From contig NZ_FNOK01000059.1 in the NCBI RefSeq assembly GCF_900106995.1, positions 1 to 61,155 on the forward strand: a DNA stretch of 61,155 bases. Reading direction: 5' to 3'. Source of the DNA: Saccharopolyspora shandongensis (lineage in GTDB: Bacteria > Actinomycetota > Actinomycetes > Mycobacteriales > Pseudonocardiaceae). The notes under the pieces were generated by a model, which was not told the origin of the DNA, searched no databases, and saw nothing but the letters and a program-made list of their open reading frames with translations. Numbering within the stretch: the stretch's first letter is position 1; each line of letters begins with the position of its first letter. Below are positions 1 to 8,529 of this stretch, piece after piece. The position numbers were made by a program, and so were the translations under genes.

Positions 1-2
1 GT

Positions 3-296
3 GGAGATCCGGCAACCTTGATCTGGGATGGACTGTCCGCCCACCGTTCGAAAGACATGAAAGCCTGGCTGGCCACCCAACGACACTGGCTGCGCGTCGA
101 GCGGCTGCCCGCCTACGCACCCGAGCTCAACCCAGTCGAACAAGTCTGGGGCAACATCAAAACAACCGAGCTGGCCAACCTCTGCCCCGAGCACATCGAC
201 GAAGCACATACCGCCGCGGGCACCGGCCTGGACCGCATAGGCAACAGCTACCAACTGTGCTTCTCCTTTCTCGACCACACCGGACTCCGCCTATGA
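3..296 (+). mobile_element. IS630-family transposase, C-terminal part (cut by window edge)
   Basis: The reading frame is open from the left edge of the window (frame of base 3) to a TGA at 294-296, so the 5' part lies outside. The visible protein contains WDGLSAHRS, the region of the second catalytic Asp of DDE transposases. It is followed by AYAPELNPVEQVWGNIK, the strongly conserved block carrying the catalytic Glu in IS630-type enzymes. The C-terminus ends normally about 45 residues after that block. Whether the element is complete cannot be seen from here. The DNA just downstream (about 300-345) is visibly more AT-rich than the rest of the window and may hold the right end, but I could not identify a terminal inverted repeat. 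Confidence 0.85.
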
Positions 297-514
297 ACCA
301 AGATCACCCAAATACCAAAAGATCATTAAGGGAGCATTAACCGCGTCGTATGTGGCCGGGAATCACGCGCCGCGCATAGATCGTCACTCGAAAATCTATT
401 GTGGAGAGTGGTTGTGATCGGCGCGTGATCTGAGTATGGTCATTCGACGTGACCGGCCAGTCGGGGCAATGAGGGTCGCTCTTGACAGGTGCCGCCTACA
501 CGCTTTAGGGAATA
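297..514. other. Intergenic region between transposase and MHYT gene
   Basis: No convincing gene. The first 50 bases are AT-rich for this genome and may contain the IS right end. A TTGACA at 482-487 is a possible -35 element for the MHYT gene; the matching -10 (TAGGGA at 506-511) is weak. Confidence 0.4.
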
Positions 515-1315
515 ATGGGTCAGATAGGCTCGATGACGGAGTTCGGTTTCGGCTGGCTGACACCGGTCCTGTCGTACGTGATGGCGTGCGTCGGCGCGGC
601 GCTTGGCTTGCGCTGCATGGTGCGCGCGCTCGCGACGACCGGCCGCTCGCGGCGCAATTGGTTGATCAACGGCGCCGTCGCGATCGGCACCGGCATCTGG
701 ACGATGCACTTCATCGCCATGCTCGGCTTCCACGTCACGGGCACCGACGTGCGCTACGACGTCCCGCTCACGGTGCTGAGCCTGGTGGTCGCCATCGTGG
801 TGGTCGGCATCGGCGTCTTCGCGGTCGGCTACAGCCGTTCCAAGGTGCTGGCGGTGCTCGTCGGCGGCCTGATCTCCGGCGTCGGGGTGGCCGCCATGCA
901 CTACGTCGGGATGGCGGCGATGCGGCTTTCCGGCATGGTCAGCTACGCCCCCGGAGTCGTCACGTTGTCCGTGGTCATCGCCGTGGCCGCGGCGACCGCC
1001 GCGCTGTGGGCGACGCTGAACATCCGCGGCTCGCTGGCCGCGTTCGGCGCTTCGCTGGTGATGGGCGTGGCGGTCAGCGCGATGCACTACACGGGCATGG
1101 CGGCCGTGAGCGTCCACCTGCACGACGTGGACGTGCCCGTGGTCGGCGCCTCGCCGATGCAGTTCATCTTCCCGCTCACCGTCCTGCTGGGCTCGTACCT
1201 GTTCCTCACCTCGGCGTTCGTCGCGATTTCGCCGAACGCGTCGCGGAAGCCGGATTCGGCCGACGCCGGGGAAGCGTCGGAGAATCCCGCGGAGCCGACC
1301 GCCGGAAGAATTTGA
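515..1315 (+). CDS. MHYT-domain integral membrane sensor protein
   Basis: A 266-residue membrane protein with about seven hydrophobic segments. It carries three copies of the MHYT signature: MHF at about residues 64-66, MHYVGMAAM at 128-136 and MHYTGMAAV at 190-198. MHYT domains are predicted to sense a diatomic gas or bind copper through these Met/His residues, which lie near the outer face of the membrane. No GGDEF, EAL or kinase domain is fused here, so the protein is a bare sensor with a short charged C-terminal tail. The start chosen is ATG 515; ATG 533 is a plausible alternative. It reads into the conservon about 95 bp downstream, so it may supply the input for that system (inference). 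Confidence 0.85.
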   Translation: MGQIGSMTEFGFGWLTPVLSYVMACVGAALGLRCMVRALATTGRSRRNWLINGAVAIGTGIWTMHFIAMLGFHVTGTDVRYDVPLTVLSLVVAIVVVGIGVFAVGYSRSKVLAVLVGGLISGVGVAAMHYVGMAAMRLSGMVSYAPGVVTLSVVIAVAAATAALWATLNIRGSLAAFGASLVMGVAVSAMHYTGMAAVSVHLHDVDVPVVGASPMQFIFPLTVLLGSYLFLTSAFVAISPNASRKPDSADAGEASENPAEPTAGRI

Positions 1316-1410
1316 TCAACGAAGTTCCCGCCGCGCGCATCGCGTGAATTGATCGGCCGCCCGCCGTGTCCGCAACAGTCGTTTCTCAAAAAATCCGGGA
1401 TGGATGGTTC

Positions 1411-3663
1411 ATGCCCGAAAAGCGCCGGTATTCCGGCATTGGATTCCCGCGCCTGCAACCGAAATCGGTGCGCGCGAAGACCGTTGCGCTGCTCGCGGTC
1501 CCGGTCGTTTCGCTCATGGCGTTGTGGTCGATGGCCACGGTCTCGGCGGTGCAGAGCGCCTGGACGCTGCACCAGGTCGAGCAGCTCAACGAGAAGCTGG
1601 CCGGCCCGGTCCGGAACCTGGTCGGCAGCCTGCAGGACGAGCGCGCTGCGGCCGTGCGGTATCTGGCTGCGCCGCAGCCGACGGCGGAGCAGGCCTTCGT
1701 CGCCGAGCGCGCGCGCACCGCGCAGGCCACCACGGCGCTGCTCGACGGCGTGACCATGGCCAGGTCCGACATCGCGAGCCTCGCCACCGACGTGAACGAC
1801 CGCATCGACGTGCTCGTCCAGGACCTCGACCGGTTCCAGAACTCTCGGCCGGCGGACTGGACCAGCGCTTACGTCGAGTACTCCGCCGCGATCGAGCGCG
1901 CGTTCGCGGTGGAGGAAGTCCTGACGACCGTGCAGGACGGGCAGGCGGCCGCGGCCGCACGGGTCGTCCTCCAGCACAGCCGCCTGGCGGAGACGATCGA
2001 CCGGCAGGACGCGATCGTGACCTCGGTGCCGGTGGGCGCGAGGATGACGCCCGAGCAGCACCGGGCCTTCGCCGTCGCACTCGGCGGTCAGGACGTGCTG
2101 ACCGATGGCCTGCTGCCCGAACTCCCGGCTGCGGACCAGGAGGCGTACCGGCGGCTGGTCGACGGCGACGCCTATCGCTCCCTCTGGGCGATGCAGAAGG
2201 ACATGCTCGAAGCGGGCACCGTCACGTTCGCCCCGGACCAGTGGCGCGGCGCGGTGCAGGCCCTGACGCAGGCGGTGGACACCAGCCAGGCCAACGCACG
2301 TGCCGCGGGCGCCGCGGCGGCGGAAGCGGCGAGCCGGTCGGTGACGACGCAGGCGGCGTGGACCGTGCTCCTCGGCCTGGTTGCGGTGCTTCTCGCGCTG
2401 GTGGTCTCCGTCCGGATCGGCCGCGGCATGGTGATCGAGCTGGTCGGCCTGCGAGATTCGGCGCTGGAACTGGCGAATCGGCGGCTCCCGCAGGCGATGC
2501 GCAGGCTGCGGGCCGGGGAGAAGATCGACATCGATGCCGACGTCCCGGTGGTCGCGCCCGGCGAGGGCGAGATCGGCCAGGTCGGCGACGCGCTCAACGC
2601 GGTGCAGCGCTCGGCGCTGCAGGCCGCGGCCGAACGAGCCGAACTGCTCACGGGTGTGTCCGGGGTGTTCGTCAACCTCGCCCGGCGCAGCCAGGCCCTG
2701 GTGCACCGCCAGCTCGGCATCTTGGACGGCATGGAACGCCGGACGGAAGACCCGGCCGCGCTGGAAGATCTGTTCCGGGTCGACCACCTGGCGACGCGGA
2801 TGCGCCGACACGCCGAGGGGCTGATCATCATGTCCGGTGCCGCACCCGGTCGGGCCTGGCGCCAGCCGGTGCCCCTGATGGACCTGGTCCGCTCGGCGGT
2901 CTCCGAGGTCGAGGACTACGCGCGCGTCGAGGTCCGCCGGATGTCCGGGCTGTCCGTGCTCGGCTCGTCGGTCTCCGACGTCACGCACCTGTTCGCCGAA
3001 CTCGTGGAGAACGCCACGTCGTTCTCGCCGCCCGACAGCACAGTGCTGGTGCACGGCGAGCCCGTGGGCACCGGGTTCGTGGTGGAGATCGAGGACCGCG
3101 GCCTGGGCATGAGCCCGGAGCGGCTGGCGGAGGCCAACCGGCTGATCGCCGAGGCCCACCGGCTGGAGCTGTTCGAAAGCGACCGGCTGGGCCTCTTCCT
3201 GGTGAGCCGCCTTGCGAACCGGCAGGACATCTCGGTGTCGCTGCGCCGCTCTCCCTACGGTGGTACCACGGCCGTGGTGCTGTTGCCGATGTCCATCCTC
3301 ACGCCGGAACCGGCCGCGGACTCCCGCGACCAGCCGTCCGAACCGGACGAACCCGTGCGGCCGCCGAAGAAGGCGATCGCGACGAGGTTGCCGGTCCGGA
3401 CCGCGGTTCCGGCGCGGCAGCAGGTCTGGGTGGAGCCGGTGGTGGCCGACGAGCCCGCGCCGGAACCCGACACCGGGGGTCTGCCGCGCCGGACCCGCCA
3501 GGCGAGCCTCGCCGCCGGGCTGCAAGCGGACAACCGCAAGCGATCCGACCCGGCCGCGGCGGCCCCGCTGTCGCCCGACCAGGCGCGAAACATGATGTCC
3601 GCGCTCCAGCAGGGATTCGCCCGCGGGCGCGGCGCGGCGACCGACGACCCCGCTGATGCCTGA
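1411..3663 (+). CDS. cvnA: Sensor histidine kinase-like ATPase of a conservon (CvnA)
   Basis: First gene of a cvnABCD conservon. The 750-residue protein has a transmembrane helix at about 24-46, an extracytoplasmic helical region resembling nitrate/nitrite sensor (NIT) domains, a second transmembrane helix near 313-335, a linker, and a C-terminal HATPase_c domain. The N box is AELVENATSFSPPD near 527-540. The G1 box is EDRGLGMSP near 560. The G2 region runs GLFLVSRLANR to GGTTAVVLLP. The dimerisation region reads ARRSQALVHRQL, so a conventional phospho-His is uncertain, as is usual for CvnA. The last ~110 residues are Pro/Arg-rich and probably disordered. ATG 1411 has GGATGG upstream; an in-frame GTG at 1366 would add 15 residues. 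It is followed 14 bp later by cvnB. Confidence 0.9.
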   Translation: MPEKRRYSGIGFPRLQPKSVRAKTVALLAVPVVSLMALWSMATVSAVQSAWTLHQVEQLNEKLAGPVRNLVGSLQDERAAAVRYLAAPQPTAEQAFVAERARTAQATTALLDGVTMARSDIASLATDVNDRIDVLVQDLDRFQNSRPADWTSAYVEYSAAIERAFAVEEVLTTVQDGQAAAAARVVLQHSRLAETIDRQDAIVTSVPVGARMTPEQHRAFAVALGGQDVLTDGLLPELPAADQEAYRRLVDGDAYRSLWAMQKDMLEAGTVTFAPDQWRGAVQALTQAVDTSQANARAAGAAAAEAASRSVTTQAAWTVLLGLVAVLLALVVSVRIGRGMVIELVGLRDSALELANRRLPQAMRRLRAGEKIDIDADVPVVAPGEGEIGQVGDALNAVQRSALQAAAERAELLTGVSGVFVNLARRSQALVHRQLGILDGMERRTEDPAALEDLFRVDHLATRMRRHAEGLIIMSGAAPGRAWRQPVPLMDLVRSAVSEVEDYARVEVRRMSGLSVLGSSVSDVTHLFAELVENATSFSPPDSTVLVHGEPVGTGFVVEIEDRGLGMSPERLAEANRLIAEAHRLELFESDRLGLFLVSRLANRQDISVSLRRSPYGGTTAVVLLPMSILTPEPAADSRDQPSEPDEPVRPPKKAIATRLPVRTAVPARQQVWVEPVVADEPAPEPDTGGLPRRTRQASLAAGLQADNRKRSDPAAAAPLSPDQARNMMSALQQGFARGRGAATDDPADA

Positions 3664-3677
3664 GACGAGGAGCATCC

Positions 3678-4100
3678 ATGTTTGGCACGACCGAACGATC
3701 CGGGGAGCTGAGCTGGCTCCTCGACGAGCTGGTCCACAACGTGCCGCGAGTCAGACTCGCGCTGCTGCTGTCCAACGACGGCCTGGCCATGGCCGTGTCG
3801 TCGGGCGTCCGCAACGAGGACGGCGAACACCTCGCCGCGGTCGCCTCGGCGCTGCACAGCCTCGCGAAGGGCGCCAGCAGGCACTTCGACGCCGGCTCCG
3901 TCCGGCAGACGATGATCGAGCTGGACGGCGGCTACCTGTTCGTCCTGGCCGCCGGCGGCGGCACCTGCCTCACGGTGTTCGCCGACGCGGGCGCCGACAT
4001 CGGTTTCGTCGCCTACGAGATGGCGCGGCTGATCAACCAGGTCGGGGAGCACATGCACGCCGCGGACCGCTCGACCGGCCAAGCCGGGGGTGACCGATGA
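3678..4100 (+). CDS. cvnB: Roadblock/LC7 domain protein of a conservon (CvnB)
   Basis: A 140-residue protein made almost entirely of a roadblock/LC7 fold. Features include LSWLLDELVHNVPRVR at the N-terminus, LSNDGLAMAVSSG, a central helix around HLAAVASALHSLAKG, and a C-terminal sheet with YLFVLAAGGG. Roadblock proteins in conservons act with the small GTPase-like CvnD, probably as a dimeric platform or GTPase-activating partner at the membrane next to CvnA. ATG 3678 is preceded by GACGAGGAG. The 3' end overlaps cvnC by 11 bp, so translation is coupled. Confidence 0.93.
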   Translation: MFGTTERSGELSWLLDELVHNVPRVRLALLLSNDGLAMAVSSGVRNEDGEHLAAVASALHSLAKGASRHFDAGSVRQTMIELDGGYLFVLAAGGGTCLTVFADAGADIGFVAYEMARLINQVGEHMHAADRSTGQAGGDR

Positions 4101-4503
4101 CGGACCGGGTCGCACCGGGGTGCGGGTCGTGAACGGGCCCGACCAGAGCTGGTACGACGACGACGCGGGCCCGATGGTGCGGCTGTACGCGATGACCCGC
4201 GGCCGCGCCCGGCCGCACCGCGGAACGCTGGACATCATCACGCTCGTGGTGGCCGCCACCGCGCCCGAGCACGACCTGACGCTCACCCCGGAACAGGCCG
4301 GGATCCTCGGCCTCTGCCGGGGCAGGCGGGTGTCGGTGGCGGAGATCGCGGCCCGGTCGAACCTGCCGCTGAGCGTCGTCCGGGTGCTGCTGGCGGATCT
4401 GCTCGACTCCGGGCACGTCCGCATCGAACGCCCCACGCCGGCGCGCGAACTGCCGAGCGAAGACGTACTGAGGGAAGTGATCAATGGCCTCCGCGCGCTC
4501 TGA
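4090..4503 (+). CDS. cvnC: DUF742 protein of a conservon (CvnC)
   Basis: A 137-residue DUF742 protein. It shows the typical VRLYAMTRGRARPHR block near the N-terminus and a C-terminal winged-helix-like part (VAEIAARSNLPLSVVRVLLADLLDSGHVRI). CvnC proteins are constant members of conservons; their exact job is unknown, but the helix-turn-helix-like fold suggests a protein or nucleic-acid interaction role. The GTG start at 4090 lies inside the end of cvnB (11 bp overlap). The 3' end overlaps cvnD by 20 bp. Confidence 0.92.
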   Translation: MTDDGPGRTGVRVVNGPDQSWYDDDAGPMVRLYAMTRGRARPHRGTLDIITLVVAATAPEHDLTLTPEQAGILGLCRGRRVSVAEIAARSNLPLSVVRVLLADLLDSGHVRIERPTPARELPSEDVLREVINGLRAL

Positions 4504-5071
4504 CCACCAGATCGGTGGACCCGTCACCGCGCTGAAGATCCTGGTCGCCGGCGGGTTCGGTGTCGGCAAGACGACGATGGTGGGCGCGGTCAGCGAGATC
4601 CGGCCGCTGCACACCGAGGAGCGCCTCACCGAGGCCGGCGTCGGCGTGGACTCCACGGCCGGGGTGGAGCAGAAGACCACCACGACCGTGGCGATGGACT
4701 TCGGCCGCATCACGCTGCGCGACGAGTTCGTGCTCTACCTGTTCGGCACGCCGGGGCAGGACCGCTTCTGGTTCTTCTGGGACGACATCGCGCAAGGCGC
4801 GCTCGGCGCCGTCGTGCTTGCGGACACCCGCCGCCTGCCGGACTGCTTCGCATCGGTGGACTACTTCGAGCGCCGCGAGATCCCGTTCATCGTGGCGGTC
4901 AACCAGTTCGCGGGCACGCGGCGCTTCGGGACGGAGGAGGTCGCTGCGGCGCTCGACCTCGACGCGGGCACGCCGGTCGTCCTCTGCGACGCCCGGGATC
5001 GCGAGTCGGCCAAGGAAGTCCTGATCGCCCTGGTGGAACACGCCAGCCGCGTCTACGCCGAACGCCGCTGA
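4484..5071 (+). CDS. cvnD: GTP/ATP-binding protein of a conservon (CvnD)
   Basis: A 195-residue small G-protein-like ATP/GTP-binding protein. The P-loop is GGFGVGKTT at residues 23-31, followed by a G3 motif FGTPGQDRFW near 87-96. The G4 position reads VNQF rather than the classical NKxD, as is usual for bacterial CvnD/MglA-like proteins. The C-terminus (VEHASRVYAERR) is short and lacks a membrane anchor. It is expected to cycle between nucleotide states with roadblock CvnB as regulator, downstream of the CvnA membrane kinase. It is the last gene of the operon; a strong hairpin follows 11 bp after the stop. Confidence 0.93.
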   Translation: MASARSDHQIGGPVTALKILVAGGFGVGKTTMVGAVSEIRPLHTEERLTEAGVGVDSTAGVEQKTTTTVAMDFGRITLRDEFVLYLFGTPGQDRFWFFWDDIAQGALGAVVLADTRRLPDCFASVDYFERREIPFIVAVNQFAGTRRFGTEEVAAALDLDAGTPVVLCDARDRESAKEVLIALVEHASRVYAERR

Positions 5072-5082
5072 GCGGCAGACCA

Positions 5083-5127
5083 GAAAGGGGTGTGCTCGCC
5101 GGAGCCTCCGGCGAGCACACCCCTTTC
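5083..5127. terminator. Bidirectional terminator hairpin between cvnD and asparaginase gene
   Basis: A perfect 21-bp stem (5083-5103 with 5107-5127) around a 3-nt loop GCC. It is flanked by A-rich and T-rich positions that become U-tracts on each strand. It sits between the convergent ends of cvnD (5071) and the asparaginase gene (5133), so it can serve both. Confidence 0.85.
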
Positions 5128-5132
5128 CCGCG

Positions 5133-6083
5133 TCAGTTCTTCAGGACGTCGGCGACGGTCAGGTTGTCGCTGGTGAACCGGGCGAGCAGGCCCGGGTCGA
5201 CGCCCGCGATCTCCAGCGCCGCGATGGTCGCCGGGAGGCGAGCGCGGTCGGAGCCGTCAGCGATCTTGAGGGCGATCGCGGTTCCGTCGGGCAGCGCGGC
5301 GATCTGCACCGCCTCGAAGCCGTCCTTGGCGATCAGGCCGGGCACCGCCGCCATCAGCGCCGTGGTGTCCCGGCGGGAACCGGCCACCATCTCCGGGTGC
5401 GCCCGGAACGCCTGCGCGACGGCGCCTTCCGGGCTGTCGACCGGCGCGCTGGCGATGCGCCCGGCCGCGGTGGCCAGGCCGCGCAGCGAGACGGCGAACA
5501 ACGGCGCGCCGCAGCCGTCGACGGCCACGTTGGCGATCCGCTGTCCGGTCAGCTCCTCCACAGTGGACGCGATCTCGCGCTGCAACGGGTGCGCGGGATC
5601 CAGGTAGTCCGATGTGGACCAGCCCTGCCGGCGGCTGACGTGCAGCATCGACGCGTGCTTGCCCGAGCAGTTGTGCGCCAGCTTGCGCGCCGGGAGGCCC
5701 GCGGCGATCCAGGCCTCCCGCTCGGCCGGGTCGTAGGGGAGGTCGGCCGGGTTGCCCAGGTCGGCCTCGGTCGCCCCGCCCGCCTCCAGCGCCCGCTGCG
5801 CGCCGGCGAGGTGGATCTGCTCGCCGGAGTGGCTGGCGGCGGTGAGCGCCAGCAGGTCCGGCGGCAGCGACAGGCCGAGCCGGACCATGGCGACCGCCTG
5901 CATCGGCTTGGCGGCCGAGCGCGGGTAGCAGGCCGTTTCGGCGTCACCGGCCTGGAACAGGATCGAACCGTCGGGAGCGACCACCACGACCGAGCCGTGG
6001 TGGACGCTCTCGACGAGGCCGTCCCGCAGCACGTGCACCAGCGGCACGTGCGCGGGAACGTCTACCGGTGGGGTGCGGGTCAC
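5133..6083 (-). CDS. L-asparaginase II-like protein (PF06089 family)
   Basis: A 316-residue cytoplasmic hydrolase of the asparaginase II family typified by the Rhizobium etli inducible enzyme. It is unrelated to AnsA/AnsB-type asparaginases. Motifs expected to form the active site are visible: YPRSAAKPMQ (Ser56-Lys59 tandem), TAASHSGE near 81-88, and HNCSGKHASM with Cys139 and Lys142, the pair that binds zinc in the R. etli enzyme. The GTG start at 6083 overlaps the permease stop in a GTGA arrangement, so translation is coupled to asparagine uptake. It is the last gene of the operon and should convert imported asparagine to aspartate and ammonia. Confidence 0.9.
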   Translation of the reverse strand: MTRTPPVDVPAHVPLVHVLRDGLVESVHHGSVVVVAPDGSILFQAGDAETACYPRSAAKPMQAVAMVRLGLSLPPDLLALTAASHSGEQIHLAGAQRALEAGGATEADLGNPADLPYDPAEREAWIAAGLPARKLAHNCSGKHASMLHVSRRQGWSTSDYLDPAHPLQREIASTVEELTGQRIANVAVDGCGAPLFAVSLRGLATAAGRIASAPVDSPEGAVAQAFRAHPEMVAGSRRDTTALMAAVPGLIAKDGFEAVQIAALPDGTAIALKIADGSDRARLPATIAALEIAGVDPGLLARFTSDNLTVADVLKN

Positions 6084-7516
6084 CCGTCGGCCTTTTCGAG
6101 CACCGAGGTGTCGATCTTGCCGCGGACCCGGAACCAGCCGATGACCAGCGCGATGATGATCACCGGCAGGGCCATCAGCGTGATCCGGCCGATCTCGTCG
6201 AAGGCCATCAGGACCACCACCGACGCGAGGAACGCGAGCGTGACGATCTCGGTGTACGGCGAGAACGGCAGCCGGAAGCCCGGCCGGGTCACTTCGCCGC
6301 GCTGCGCCTTGCGGACGAACAGCAGGTGGCAGAGCACGATGATGGCCCAGGTGGCGAGGATGCCGATGGAGGCGAAGTTCAGCACGATCTCGAACGCCTC
6401 GGCGGGCACCACGTAGTTCAGCCCGACGCCGACCACGCAGACGGCGGCGGTCAGCAGGATGCCGCCGTAGGGCACCTGGTTCTTGTTCATCACGGCGGTG
6501 AACTTCGGCGCGGAACCGGCCATCGACATCGACCGCAGGATGCGGCCGGTGGAGTACAGGCCCGAGTTCAGGCTGGACATCGCGGCGGTGAGCACCACCA
6601 GGTTCATCACGTCGCCGGCGTAGGGGACGCCGATGTGCGAGAGCACGGTGACGAACGGGCTTTCGCTCTTGCTGTAGGCACCCCACGGCATGAGCATCGC
6701 CAGCAGCACGACCGAGCCGACGTAGAACAGGCCGATCCGCCACATGATCGAGTTGATCGCCTTCGGCATGATCTTCTCGGGGTTCTCGGTCTCACCGGCG
6801 GCGACGCCGACGAGCTCGACGGAGGCGTAGGCGAAGACCACGCCCTGCATGAGCAGGACCAGCGGGATCACGCCGGCCGGGAAGATCCCGCCGTTGTCGG
6901 TGATCAGCTGCGGGCCGGGCAGGTTGCCGTCGATCGGGTGCTGGGTGACCAGCAGGAAGATCCCGACGAACATGAACAGCACCAGCGCGGCGACTTTGAT
7001 GATGGCGAACCAGAACTCCAGCTCGCCGAACAGCTTGACCGAAACCAGGTTCAGGGTCAGCACGATCGCCAGCGCGATGAGCGCCAGCACCCACTGGGGG
7101 ATCGGGGTGAACGCGGACCAGTAGTGCACGTACAGCGCGATCGCCGTGATGTCGGCGATGCCCGTGGTGGACCAGTTCAGGAAGTGCATCCAGCCCGCCG
7201 TGTAGGCGCCCTTCTCGCCCATGAACTCGCGGGCGTAGGAGACGAAGGAGCCGGAGGAGGGCCGGTGCAGGATCAGCTCGCCGAGCGAGCGCACGACGAA
7301 GAACGCGAACAACCCGCACACCGCGTAGGCGATCGCCAGCGACGGGCCGGCCTGCGCGAGCCGGCCACCGGCGCCGAGGAACAGCCCGGTGCCGATCGCG
7401 CCACCGATGGCGATCATGTTGATGTGCCGCGCTTTCAGCGACTTGCTGTAACCAGCGTCGCCGGCGTCGGCCGGGCCGTCGCCACGCTGCGACGGCTGCA
7501 GGGTCTGGTCGGTCAT
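6080..7516 (-). CDS. ansP: Amino acid permease, probable L-asparagine permease
   Basis: A 478-residue APC-superfamily transporter with about 12 membrane helices. The N-terminal consensus MIAIGGAIGTGLFLGAG, where the amino acid backbone binds, is intact. It is followed by LGELILHRPSSGSFVSYARE and the long GTRGWMHFLNW-like third helix region (AYTAGWMHFLNW). The pattern matches GABA/lysine/asparagine permeases. Assignment to asparagine rests mainly on the coupled downstream asparaginase gene. The ATG lies 5 nt after the stop of the upstream regulator, so the three genes form one transcription unit. Confidence 0.87.
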   Translation of the reverse strand: MTDQTLQPSQRGDGPADAGDAGYSKSLKARHINMIAIGGAIGTGLFLGAGGRLAQAGPSLAIAYAVCGLFAFFVVRSLGELILHRPSSGSFVSYAREFMGEKGAYTAGWMHFLNWSTTGIADITAIALYVHYWSAFTPIPQWVLALIALAIVLTLNLVSVKLFGELEFWFAIIKVAALVLFMFVGIFLLVTQHPIDGNLPGPQLITDNGGIFPAGVIPLVLLMQGVVFAYASVELVGVAAGETENPEKIMPKAINSIMWRIGLFYVGSVVLLAMLMPWGAYSKSESPFVTVLSHIGVPYAGDVMNLVVLTAAMSSLNSGLYSTGRILRSMSMAGSAPKFTAVMNKNQVPYGGILLTAAVCVVGVGLNYVVPAEAFEIVLNFASIGILATWAIIVLCHLLFVRKAQRGEVTRPGFRLPFSPYTEIVTLAFLASVVVLMAFDEIGRITLMALPVIIIALVIGWFRVRGKIDTSVLEKADG

Positions 7517-7521
7517 TGGAT

Positions 7522-8259
7522 TCAGCTATCCCCGTTCTCATCGGCTGCGGGCACCGCGGTGGCGGTGGGCCCGACGATGTTGCTGAGCGTGCTTTCGACG
7601 TGGGTCAGGTGATGGGTCATCGCCTCGGCCGCGGCGGTCTCGTCACGGCCGCTGATCGCCTCCAGCAGCAGCCGGTGCTCGACGTTCGACGCCGCGCGCC
7701 GGTCACCGAGCTGGTTCAGCAGCGTCGACTGCTTCGCCAGCGCGTCCCGGATCTCCTCGATGACCTTCCCGAAGACCGGGTTGCCCGATGCCTGGGCGAT
7801 GGTGATGTGGAACAGCGAGTCCAGCGCCACCCAGGCGGTGTTGTCGGTCTCGTGCTCCATCCGCTCCACCAGTTCGGTGAGCGCGTCCAGGTGGTCCGAG
7901 GTGTGCCGGCGCGCGGCGTAGCCCGCGGCCGGGACCTCGACGTGCCGGCGCGCTTCGAGGAGGTCGCGCGCCGAGTAGTGGCCGAACACGGGGTTCTCGA
8001 CCGGCCGGTTCGACACCACGAAGGTGCCCTTGCCGGTCTTGGACGCCGTGAGCCCGAGGGCCTGCAGGGCGCGCAGGGCCTCCCGCACGACCGACCGGCT
8101 GACCTCGAACTCCTTGCTGAGGCCGGCCTCGGCGGGCAGCTTGTCGCCCACCGAGTACTCGCCTCGTTCGATGGCGTCTCGGAGGGTCGCGAGCACCGCC
8201 TCCATCGCACCGACTCGCCGGATGCCATGTCCGGCTGCCCGGCTGTCGGACAGGTTCAT
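7522..8259 (-). CDS. FadR-subfamily GntR transcriptional regulator of the asparagine operon
   Basis: A 245-residue regulator. The N-terminal winged helix reads LRDAIERGEYSVGDKLPAE with the recognition part EFEVSRSVVREALRAL. The C-terminal FCD domain carries the metal/ligand histidines (DSLFHITIAQ, VEHRLLLEAI, MTHHLTHVE). It heads an operon with the permease and asparaginase, so it probably senses asparagine, aspartate or a related nitrogen signal. ATG 8259 is used because the protein begins sensibly there; no clear ribosome-binding site precedes it, and ATG 8205 is an alternative. A perfect inverted repeat about 40 bp upstream is the likely operator. Confidence 0.87.
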   Translation of the reverse strand: MNLSDSRAAGHGIRRVGAMEAVLATLRDAIERGEYSVGDKLPAEAGLSKEFEVSRSVVREALRALQALGLTASKTGKGTFVVSNRPVENPVFGHYSARDLLEARRHVEVPAAGYAARRHTSDHLDALTELVERMEHETDNTAWVALDSLFHITIAQASGNPVFGKVIEEIRDALAKQSTLLNQLGDRRAASNVEHRLLLEAISGRDETAAAEAMTHHLTHVESTLSNIVGPTATAVPAADENGDS

Positions 8260-8291
8260 GGCACGAAAGAGTGAACGCGAACACGTTCCGT

Positions 8292-8320
8292 TGTCAAGCC
8301 TTCGGGCAATTATGCCCGAA
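8292..8320 (-). promoter_or_regulatory. Probable operator and -35 element of the asparagine operon
   Basis: A perfect inverted repeat TTCGGGCA-ATTA-TGCCCGAA occupies 8301-8320. On the minus strand a consensus TTGACA (8297-8292) begins 3 bp after it, pointing into the regulator gene. The -10 is not obvious. The position just upstream of the -35 fits autoregulation by the FadR-type protein. Confidence 0.6.
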
Positions 8321-8529
8321 AAGGTGAAATATGACCGTTTGATGCCGATGTGACGCTTGTGCCCGACGTGGCCATCGCTGGGCCGAAACCCGAGGGATGC
8401 CCTGTGAACCGAGCTCATCTCGACCGATACCATCCCGCCGCTGAGGTGCAGGTCTCCTGCGCGAATCGCAACGTACGGTAACCGGTCGTCGGCGCCCCGC
8501 AGCGATGGCCCTGGCCGTCGCCTGCGACA

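Noticed and set aside
1366..1410. Upstream GTG start for cvnA
   Set aside because: ATG 1411 has a better ribosome-binding site, and the extra 15 residues are not typical of CvnA; kept only as an alternative.
1087..3675. 862-codon open frame on the minus strand
   Set aside because: Antisense to cvnA; His/Arg-rich nonsense composition.
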